Positions 56,211-64,000 of a stretch of DNA of 64,000 nt are shown here, piece after piece. The notes beneath the pieces were generated by a model. That model had not been told where the DNA came from. It did no database searches and was given only the letters and a program-made list of their open reading frames with translations. The first letter of the stretch is position 1; every line of letters begins with the position of its first letter. This stretch comes from Desulfacinum infernum DSM 9756. GTDB taxonomy: Bacteria; Desulfobacterota; Syntrophobacteria; Syntrophobacterales; DSM-9756. The position numbers and the translations under genes were made by a program. Where the stretch lies: NCBI RefSeq assembly GCF_900129305.1, contig NZ_FQVB01000010.1, forward strand, positions 48,268-112,267. The letters are read 5' to 3'.

Positions 56211-56232
56211 GCGGAGGGGAGAGGAATCGAAC

Positions 56233-56514
56233 ATGAGGCACCTTCGTGCTGCTAAGTTCTTCGTTCTTCTGGTGGCCTTTTTCTGCGCCCTGACGTCCCT
56301 GGCGCCTCTGGCCATGGCCGATGAGGTCACCGTGACGGGCCAGCTCCAGGTGCTGGGCGATGAAGTGGTGCTGGAAACCGACAGCGGCGAATACATCCTG
56401 GAAGGAGACAACCTGGAGCAGTTCGCCGGCCAGACGGTTTCCGTGACCGGTGCACTCACCGAGAGCGGCGAAGACAAGGTCATTGAAGTGAAGGACATCA
56501 AGCCCGCCCAGTAA
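56233..56514 (+). CDS. Small secreted beta-barrel protein, paralogue B
   Basis: 93 residues and the same strand order as paralogue A (VTVTGQLQVLGDEVVLETDS, VSVTGALTES, VIEVKDIKPAQ). About half the mature residues are identical, so the pair arose by tandem duplication. The identical PLAMADEVTVTGQ segment around the cleavage site is most conserved. It ends 113 bases before the aminomutase gene. Confidence 0.8.
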   Translation: MRHLRAAKFFVLLVAFFCALTSLAPLAMADEVTVTGQLQVLGDEVVLETDSGEYILEGDNLEQFAGQTVSVTGALTESGEDKVIEVKDIKPAQ

Positions 56515-56627
56515 CGAGGCGGAAAGGGGCCTCGGCCCCTTCCTGCGCCCGGAACCCGGCGGTGCCGGAACGTGGATGGACGGAGGCCCGGCCTCCGCCC
56601 ATCCTTTTTTACGAAGAAGGAGAAGCG

Positions 56628-57965
56628 ATGGAAAAGAAGAAGCAAGCCTGGATTCAGAGCCTGCAGAGCGTCTCGGAAGACCTCTCCGAGGTGGAGGAGC
56701 CGCCGAGCGAACCTCCGGGTTCCGGCAACAGCGACCCTCCGGCGCCGCGCCGTTCCCGGCCGGCCCGACCCCGCCCGTCTGCACGTTTTCCCCTCAACGA
56801 AAAGACCAACGCCTTTCGCAGGAAGTATTTCCCGGGAGTCACCGTTTCCCAGTGGAACGACTGGCACTGGCAGGTGCAAAACCGTCTCCGGACGGCCACG
56901 GCCCTCAGCCGAGTTCTGGATCTCTCCCAGGACGAACGGGCGGCCCTGCAGCGTTCTTCTTCCAGGTTTCCTGCGGCCGTGACCCCCTATTACGCCAGTC
57001 TGCTGGATGGGGAAGACCCCCTGCAGCCGCTTCGCCGCTCCGTCATCCCGGTCCTGGACGAATTCGTCCCCTCTCCCGGAGAAGCGGACGACCCGCTGGG
57101 AGAAGATCACGATTCTCCCGTTCCCGGCCTGGTGCACCGCTATCCCGACCGGGTGCTCTTTCTGGTCACGGGATTCTGCTCCACCTATTGCCGGTACTGC
57201 ACGCGGTCCCGCATGGTGGGCCACAAGGGGGGACATGCCGGCAAGAAGCAGTGGGAAAAGGCCCTGGCCTACATCCAGGAGACCCCCTCGGTCCGGGACG
57301 TGCTCATTTCCGGCGGCGACCCGCTGACCCTCTCCGACGACGCCCTGGAGTGGCTTCTCCAGAGGCTCCGGGCCATCCGCCACGTGGAGTTCGTTCGGAT
57401 CGGCACCAAGGTGCCGGCCGTCCTGCCGCAGAGGATCACTGGAGCGCTGGTCCGTCTTCTCAGGCGCCACCATCCCCTGTGGATGAGTCTGCATTTCACC
57501 CATCCGGACGAACTGACTCCGGAAGCCCGGACCGCCTGCGCCCGCCTGGCCGACGCCGGCATCCCCCTGGGCAGCCAGACGGTGCTCCTCAAGGGGATCA
57601 ACGACGACGCGGCCACCCTGAAGGCGCTCTACCACGGCTTGCTGCGCTGCCGCGTGCGCCCGTACTATCTCTATCAGTGCGATCCCATCTCCGGGTCCGC
57701 CCATTTTCGAACCACGGTGGCCAAGGGGCTGGAGATCATGGAAGGACTTCGGGGCCACACCACCGGCTACGCCGTCCCAACCTACGTGATCGACGCCCCC
57801 GGCGGAGGCGGAAAGATTCCCCTGCTGCCGGACTATGCGCAAGGGGCGGACGGGCAGGACCTGGTCCTTCGAAACTACGAAAACAGAACCTTTCGGTATC
57901 CCGGTGCATTCGACCGGCCCTCCCCGGCCCCTTCGGAACCGGCACCGTACCGGATGGCCAACTGA
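56628..57965 (+). CDS. kamA: L-lysine 2,3-aminomutase
   Basis: 445 residues. A variable charged N-terminal region (1-55) precedes a radical-SAM domain with CSTYCRYC. The PLP-lysine motif GGGGKIPLLPDY is complete. The two Asp residues that hold the substrate side chain in lysine 2,3-aminomutase are both present (YQCD and YVIDAPGG), whereas glutamate 2,3-aminomutases lack them. The enzyme should therefore convert L-lysine to L-beta-lysine. AGAAGGAGAAG precedes the ATG. It is the first gene of a tightly packed five-gene run. Confidence 0.9.
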   Translation: MEKKKQAWIQSLQSVSEDLSEVEEPPSEPPGSGNSDPPAPRRSRPARPRPSARFPLNEKTNAFRRKYFPGVTVSQWNDWHWQVQNRLRTATALSRVLDLSQDERAALQRSSSRFPAAVTPYYASLLDGEDPLQPLRRSVIPVLDEFVPSPGEADDPLGEDHDSPVPGLVHRYPDRVLFLVTGFCSTYCRYCTRSRMVGHKGGHAGKKQWEKALAYIQETPSVRDVLISGGDPLTLSDDALEWLLQRLRAIRHVEFVRIGTKVPAVLPQRITGALVRLLRRHHPLWMSLHFTHPDELTPEARTACARLADAGIPLGSQTVLLKGINDDAATLKALYHGLLRCRVRPYYLYQCDPISGSAHFRTTVAKGLEIMEGLRGHTTGYAVPTYVIDAPGGGGKIPLLPDYAQGADGQDLVLRNYENRTFRYPGAFDRPSPAPSEPAPYRMAN

Positions 57966-57987
57966 TAGCGGGAAGGAGCCCGGAAAC

Positions 57988-59040
57988 ATGAAAATCGGCC
58001 TCACCTACGACCTGCGGGATCTCTATCTTTCCGAAGGCTATACGGAAGAAGAGACCGCCGAATTCGACAGGGCGGACACCATCGACGCCATCGAGGGGAC
58101 CCTGCGGTCCCTGGGCTACGAAACGGAGCGCATCGGGCGCCTGACGGACCTGGTGCAGCAACTGGCGGCCGGAAAGCGCTGGGACATGGTCTTCAACATC
58201 GCGGAGGGGCTGTACGGTTCCGGCCGGGAAGCCCAGGTTCCCGCCCTTCTCGACGCCTATCGGATCCCCTACACCTTCTCGGATCCCCTCACCTTGTGCG
58301 TCAGTCTGGACAAGGCCGTGACCAAAAGGGTGGTGCGGGACCACGGGGTGCCCACGCCGGCCTTCGCGGTGGTGCAAAACGCCGCCCAGGCGAGCCGGGT
58401 GGACCTTCCCTTTCCGGTTTTCGCCAAGCCCGTGAGCGAGGGCACGGGGAAGGGGATCTCGCCGGCGTCCAAGGCCTCTTCCGTCCGCGAGTTGCAAAGG
58501 GCCTGCGAGGATCTGCTGGCCCGCTTCCGCCAGCCCGTGCTGGTGGAGACCTTCCTGCCCGGCCGGGAATTCACCGTGGGGATCGTGGGCACGGGGGACC
58601 GGGCCCGGGCCGTGGCGGTCATGGAGGTGATCCTCAAGGAAAACGCCGACGCCGAGGTCTATTCCTACGAAAACAAGGAATGGTGCGAGGAGCGGGTCAT
58701 CTATCGGCTGGCCGATGACCAGGAGGCCCGCGAAGCCGCCCGGGTGGCCCTGGACGCCTACCGAGCCCTGGGATGCCGTGACGCGGGGCGGATCGATCTT
58801 CGGTCGGACGCCCGAGGGCGCCCCCACTTCCTGGAGGCCAACCCCCTGGCGGGACTCCACCCGGAGCATTCCGACCTTCCCATCCTGTGCACGCTTTCCG
58901 GCATGTCCTACCGGGAGCTGATCGCAGAGATCATGAAGAGCGCCCTGGAGCGCGCCGGCCTGAGCCACGGCGTCTCCGGGGACTTCCAGGCCGCCGTCCG
59001 GCGAACAGCTCCCCGTGCGGTCCGGGAGGCCGCCCTCTGA
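57988..59040 (+). CDS. ATP-grasp ligase, D-Ala-D-Ala ligase-like, number 1
   Basis: 350 residues. ATP-grasp fold with the substrate-binding start MKIGLTYDLRD, the ATP loop FAKPVSEGTGKGISPAS and the metal-binding DLRSDARG/FLEANPLAGLHPE region. Such enzymes join an amino acid to a carboxylate through an acyl phosphate. Start 57988 follows GGAAGGAG, 23 bases after kamA. Its stop overlaps the next start by 1 base (TGATG). It is not a housekeeping Ddl: its substrate-end residues differ and it is paired with a second ATP-grasp. Confidence 0.85.
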   Translation: MKIGLTYDLRDLYLSEGYTEEETAEFDRADTIDAIEGTLRSLGYETERIGRLTDLVQQLAAGKRWDMVFNIAEGLYGSGREAQVPALLDAYRIPYTFSDPLTLCVSLDKAVTKRVVRDHGVPTPAFAVVQNAAQASRVDLPFPVFAKPVSEGTGKGISPASKASSVRELQRACEDLLARFRQPVLVETFLPGREFTVGIVGTGDRARAVAVMEVILKENADAEVYSYENKEWCEERVIYRLADDQEAREAARVALDAYRALGCRDAGRIDLRSDARGRPHFLEANPLAGLHPEHSDLPILCTLSGMSYRELIAEIMKSALERAGLSHGVSGDFQAAVRRTAPRAVREAAL

Positions 59041-60026
59041 TGCGCGCCGTGGTGCTCCATTCCGCGGTGGACCCGAGCGCCCCGCCCGACGAGCAGGACG
59101 TTCTGATCCAGGCCCGCTTTGTGGCGTCCGCGCTGGCCAGGCTGGGATGGGAGGCGCACATCCTGCCCTTCCATCTGAACCTGGAGGCCCTGAGGGATCG
59201 GCTCCAGGCGGTGAGTCCCGACGTGGTCTTCAACCTGGTGGAGACGGCGGCCGGAACGGGCCGCCTCATCCACGTGGCTCCGGCGATCCTTGACGTCCTG
59301 GGGATTCCCTACACGGGAAGTCCCACGGAGGCGGTCTTCCTCACCTCCCACAAGGTGCTGGCCAAGCGGCTCATGAGCTCCCACGCCCTGCCCACGCCGC
59401 CGGCCCTCACTTCCCCCGAAGACTGGGACCTGTGGGAGCCGGAGGCACTCTACATCGTCAAATCCGTCTGGGAAGACGCCTCGGTGGGAATCACCCAGGA
59501 CTCGGTGGCCACCTTCGCAGACCCCGGGGATCTGGAGGCGGCTCTGGACAGGGGCAGTCGGGCCACGGGCGGAGGGGACGTCTTCGCCGAACGCTTCATC
59601 GACGGGCGGGAATTCAATCTGTCGCTTCTCGCGGGTCCCGACGGCCCCCGGGTGCTGCCCCCGGCGGAAATCCGCTTCCGGGGGTTCGGTCCCGACCGGT
59701 TCGCCATCGTGGACTACGAGGCCAAATGGGACCCTTCGTCCTTCGCCTATCAGAACACGGTCCGATCCTTCGACTTCCGGGAGGAAGACCGGTTTCTCCT
59801 CCATCAGCTCAAGGAACTGGCTCTTCGGTGCTGGGACCTCTTCGGCCTGAGGGGCTACGCCCGAGTGGATTTCCGGGTGGACGCCGCCGGCCGGCCCTGG
59901 ATCCTGGAGGTCAACGCCAATCCCTGCCTTTCGCCCGACGCCGGCTTCATGGCCGCCGCAGCCGAGGCGGCCCTGGAGCCGGAACAGGTGATCCTCCGGA
60001 TCCTGGAGGATGCGGTGCGGCCCTGA
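59040..60026 (+). CDS. ATP-grasp ligase, D-Ala-D-Ala ligase-like, number 2
   Basis: 328 residues with a different N-terminal substrate domain (VFNLVETAAGTGR) and the same C-terminal ATP-grasp, ending ILEVNANPCLSPDAGF, which matches the metal-binding asparagine motif. Its first codon overlaps the stop of ligase 1. Two dissimilar ligases in a row suggest two sequential peptide-bond-forming steps. Confidence 0.85.
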   Translation: MRAVVLHSAVDPSAPPDEQDVLIQARFVASALARLGWEAHILPFHLNLEALRDRLQAVSPDVVFNLVETAAGTGRLIHVAPAILDVLGIPYTGSPTEAVFLTSHKVLAKRLMSSHALPTPPALTSPEDWDLWEPEALYIVKSVWEDASVGITQDSVATFADPGDLEAALDRGSRATGGGDVFAERFIDGREFNLSLLAGPDGPRVLPPAEIRFRGFGPDRFAIVDYEAKWDPSSFAYQNTVRSFDFREEDRFLLHQLKELALRCWDLFGLRGYARVDFRVDAAGRPWILEVNANPCLSPDAGFMAAAAEAALEPEQVILRILEDAVRP

Positions 60027-60090
60027 AGGGCGGGCGCAAAGCCCGCCCCCACAAAAACGAACGGACCCCGTGGGGGCGGGGTTGATCGCC
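60024..60090. repeat. GGGCGGGCGCAAAGCCCGCCC composite repeat
   Basis: CTGAAGGGCGGGCGCAAAGC and its inverse, then ACGGACCCCGTGGGGGCGGG, overlapping the last codon of ligase 2 and filling the gap before the fusion gene. Related to 11670-11790. Confidence 0.7.
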
Positions 60091-60159
60091 TCACGCCCAT
60101 GGCGCGGGGATGGAGTTTGATTGTGGGAGCGGCACGAGCCGCGGTCGGAGAATTTCACC

Positions 60160-61894
<1,735 letters not shown>

Positions 61895-61911
<17 letters not shown>

Positions 61912-62404
61912 GGATAAGGACAACGCACCGGTGTATTTGCGCCGGGACGTGAGGCCCGAGGATCCGGACCACGTGGAACGGATCGTGGCCTCCACGGGAT
62001 TTTTCAACCCGGAAGAGATCCAGGTGGCCAGAAGTCTCGTGGAAGAGCACCTCCGCAACGGCCCGGGATGCGGCTACCACTTCCTCTTCGCCCAGAGGGG
62101 CGACCGGCCGGCAGGCTACGCCTGCTACGGCCCCATCCTGGGGACCGACCGGCGCTTCGATCTCTATTGGATCGCCGTGGACCCCGCTCATCAAAAGATG
62201 GGCCTCGGACGCCTCCTGCTGGAAGCGACCGAAGAGGCCGTCCGGGCCTTGGGCGGCCGAAAAATCTACGTGGAGACGTCGTCCCGGGCCCTCTACGAAC
62301 CCACCCGGCGGTTCTACCTGAAGGCCGGCTACGGGATCGAAGCCGTCCTACAAGATTTCTACGCTCCGGAAGACCACAAGATCATCCTGAGCAAGACCCT
62401 TTGA
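61895..62404 (+). CDS. GNAT-family N-acetyltransferase
   Basis: 169 residues. Acetyl-CoA motif YWIAVDPAHQKMGLGRLLLE and the C-terminal FYLKAGYGIEAVL strand. The GTG at 61895 overlaps the preceding gene by 17 bases and has GGAGAGG just upstream. Its substrate is probably an amine made by the cluster, possibly beta-lysine, by analogy to archaeal beta-lysine acetyltransferases; this is inference. Confidence 0.86.
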
Positions 62405-62540
62405 CCCGCCCCATTATCCCCCGCACCGTCCTTTTTGCTTTATCCGGTCCCCCTTCTGAGGGATACTTCCTACTTTGAAACGATTTTGAAGGTGGAGGAG
62501 CAGGCTCCTCCGCAGGCTGGTATCGGGAAAGGAAGAAGAG

Positions 62541-63401
62541 ATGAAGATCGACTGGGACTGGAAGTCCGTCGCCACTAATGTGGCACTCATCGTTTCGGGA
62601 AGCATCATCTTCGTCATCGGTATGAACGCCGTCATGATTCCCCAGGAGCTGCTGAGCGGCGGCGTGGTGGGCGTGGCCATTATCCTCCACTACCTTTTTT
62701 CCTCCTGGGACATTGGCCACCTGTACTTCCTGCTCAACCTGCCGCTCATGGTCCTGGGCTGGTTTTCCATCAGCCGGCGTTTCATGCTCTACACCCTTTT
62801 CGGCATGGTCTTCTTCTCCCTGGCGGCCGCATGGATCAAGGTACCCCCCATCGCCTTCAAGGATCCGCTGCTGGGGGCCGTGCTGGCGGGGGTCGTCTGC
62901 GGCCTCGGGGGCGGCATCATCCTGCGGTCTCTGGGATCCGCGGGGGGCCTGGACATCCTGGCCATCTACCTCAACTCCCGCTGGGGCATCCGGGTGGGCA
63001 TCGTCTACACGGCCGTGAATGCCCTGGTCCTCCTGGTGGGCGCCCACTTCTTCGGGCTGGAAAAAGCCCTCTATTCCATCGTCTACGTCTATTCCAGCAG
63101 CCGCGTGGTGGATTCCGTCATGGCGGGCTTCAACCGGCGAAAGATGGTGCTCATCGTCTCCTCCGACCCGCGGGCGGTGGCCGACTTCATCCTGCACAAG
63201 ATCCGGCGCGGCGTGACGTTCCTGCGAGGCGTGGGCGGATATACGGGCACGGACCGCGACGTGGTGCTGACCGTGACCACCCTGACGGAGCTTCCCAAGC
63301 TCAAGGACGCGGTCTTTTCCATCGATCCCGAGGCCTTCGTCATCATCAACGACACGCTGGAAGTGCTCGGCAAACGCCACGGCAAACGCAAGGTTTACTA
63401 G
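62541..63401 (+). CDS. YitT-family membrane protein
   Basis: 286 residues. Six hydrophobic helices in the first ~175 residues (SGSIIFVIGMNAVMIPQELL is typical of YitT) and a C-terminal DUF2179 domain (residues about 205-280, GVTFLRGVGGYTGTDRDVVL). Function is not established for the family. It has GGAAGAAGAG before the ATG. It starts 136 bases after the GNAT gene and is probably a separate unit. Confidence 0.88.
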   Translation: MKIDWDWKSVATNVALIVSGSIIFVIGMNAVMIPQELLSGGVVGVAIILHYLFSSWDIGHLYFLLNLPLMVLGWFSISRRFMLYTLFGMVFFSLAAAWIKVPPIAFKDPLLGAVLAGVVCGLGGGIILRSLGSAGGLDILAIYLNSRWGIRVGIVYTAVNALVLLVGAHFFGLEKALYSIVYVYSSSRVVDSVMAGFNRRKMVLIVSSDPRAVADFILHKIRRGVTFLRGVGGYTGTDRDVVLTVTTLTELPKLKDAVFSIDPEAFVIINDTLEVLGKRHGKRKVY

Positions 63402-63465
63402 AGGTTGCTCGAAAATGCTTTTCCGGCTCAAGAGGCGAAGGAATTAAGGAATTTCCGTTCACTTC

Positions 63466-63492
63466 GTAGCCGTGGGGCTCCAGCCCCGCGAA
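63466..63492. repeat. Half copy of the 121-bp element
   Basis: GTAGCCGTGGGGCTCCAGCC then CCGCG, in the repeat-rich gap after the YitT gene. Confidence 0.6.
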
Positions 63493-63624
63493 AGGGGCGC
63501 CCGGTTATTCAATGGCCGGCTGGCCGCCGATGGATTGTCGCGCCTTGCGGCGCTCCCACAGGAAGGCACTACACCAGTGCACGCTCACTCACCCCGGCGA
63601 GATGTCACAAGAGCGACAGAGGCA

Positions 63625-63720
63625 TTGTAGAACCTGAATTGCACGATTCTTTGACATGGACAGGTCCTCAAGGGCGGGCGTAAAGCCCGCCCCTACCAGA
63701 ACGCACGGACCCATTGGATA
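63625..63720. repeat. Composite repeat cut by the group II intron
   Basis: AACCTGAATTGCACGATTCT, GGGCGGGCGTAAAGCCCGCC and ACGCACGGACCCATTGGATA follow the same order as at 11670-11760. There the next element is a second hairpin starting GTAGGGGCG; here intron sequence begins instead, after TAGGGG. Confidence 0.7.
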
Positions 63721-64000
63721 GGGGTAGGAAGGACTCGTTGCCGAGTCCCTCCCCCCTCCGAACCGTACGTGCGGATCTCCCGCATACGGCTCTCCGGTTG
63801 GTGGTTTTACCCCGCTGAGGACTGGAGCATTGCGCGATGGGCTGCCACGAGGCTGTACAACCCATGGCGCTCAAAGAAAGCATTCGGCCATCTGTTATGA
63901 TCGCGGCCTCGGCTGATCCCCTTTCGTCCGCTGCGCTTACGCAGAATACTGCGCAGTCGCCGACGAACCCATGAGTCGAGACGGGGAAACGTCCACCTGG
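63718..64000 (-). mobile_element. 3' end of a bacterial group II intron
   Basis: On the - strand the intron runs from the right edge towards 63718. Domain V (63760-63792, GAGCCGTATGCGGGAGATCC then GCACGTACGGTTC) has the AGC triad and a GNRA loop. Domain VI follows (stem GGACTCG/CGAGTCC). The 3' end is probably near 63718-63727. The 5' part is outside the window. Confidence 0.88.
63807..64000 (-). CDS. Group II intron reverse transcriptase/maturase, C-terminal part
   Basis: The frame from the right edge to TAA at 63807-63809 encodes the end of the maturase domain: DSWVRRRLRSILRKRSGRKG, then HNRWPNAFFERHGLYSLVAA and HRAMLQSSAG. This is the usual ending of LtrA-like proteins in bacterial introns, just upstream of domain V. 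Only about 64 residues are inside the window. Confidence 0.85.
   Translation of the reverse strand, partial: RWTFPRLDSWVRRRLRSILRKRSGRKGISRGRDHNRWPNAFFERHGLYSLVAAHRAMLQSSAG

Overview
The window is high-GC bacterial chromosome. Gene content and order (nadD-rsfS; ispE-tRNA-Gln-prs-rplY-pth; a K+-dependent membrane pyrophosphatase; CarD beside a PIN/TRAM protein; a probable selenocysteine-containing DsrE-like protein; lysine 2,3-aminomutase) fit an anaerobic Desulfobacterota, most likely a Syntrophobacterales-type organism. That placement is an inference from gene content; no rRNA gene is present.

Layout. 1-19.4 kb is mostly housekeeping on the + strand: proA end, nadD, rsfS, an M48 peptidase with TPRs, serA, a DUF1844 protein, ispE, tRNA-Gln, prs, rplY, pth, hppA, carD, PIN/TRAM and an RluD-type synthase. 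These are followed by recJ (-), a PC4-like protein with an unknown partner, the selenoprotein and fetAB. 19.4-31 kb is mostly - strand. It holds a REC/substrate-binding/CheW fusion, a large hybrid kinase, a four-gene operon encoding a split Rad50-like ATPase around an Mre11-like nuclease, an M55 aminopeptidase and an MFS protein. 31-41.4 kb holds a HEPN/MNT pair and a peptidase M14-dppABCDF operon. 41.4-47.4 kb holds a broken REP-type transposase, a Cpx-like two-component system divergent from two Spy/CpxP-like genes, an MqsR/Panacea toxin-antitoxin pair and two tRNAs. 47.6-55.2 kb holds an MFS gene, a MoxR/VWA pair, a TtcA-like gene and polA. 55.9-62.4 kb holds two small secreted paralogues and then a five-gene cluster: lysine 2,3-aminomutase, two ATP-grasp ligases, a GNAT-deacetylase fusion and a GNAT. 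A YitT protein and the 3' end of a group II intron close the window.

The two best candidates for undescribed systems are the split Rad50/Mre11 operon (24512-28069) and the aminomutase/ATP-grasp/acetylase-deacetylase cluster (56628-62404). In the first, the Walker A half carries six exact 39-residue repeats and ends just after a CxxC hook, while the Walker B half is a separate gene. The second looks like a pathway that makes beta-lysine, ligates it to something and uses acetyl groups along the way.

The intergenic space is packed with palindromic repeats: a ~121-bp element with GTAGC/GCTAC ends, GTAGGGGCG-type hairpins, TGATGAG heptamers and CCCCCTTTTTC hairpins. One 121-bp copy and other repeats have been absorbed in frame into the M14 peptidase gene. 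The decayed REP-type transposase and the group II intron end both sit in or next to such repeats.
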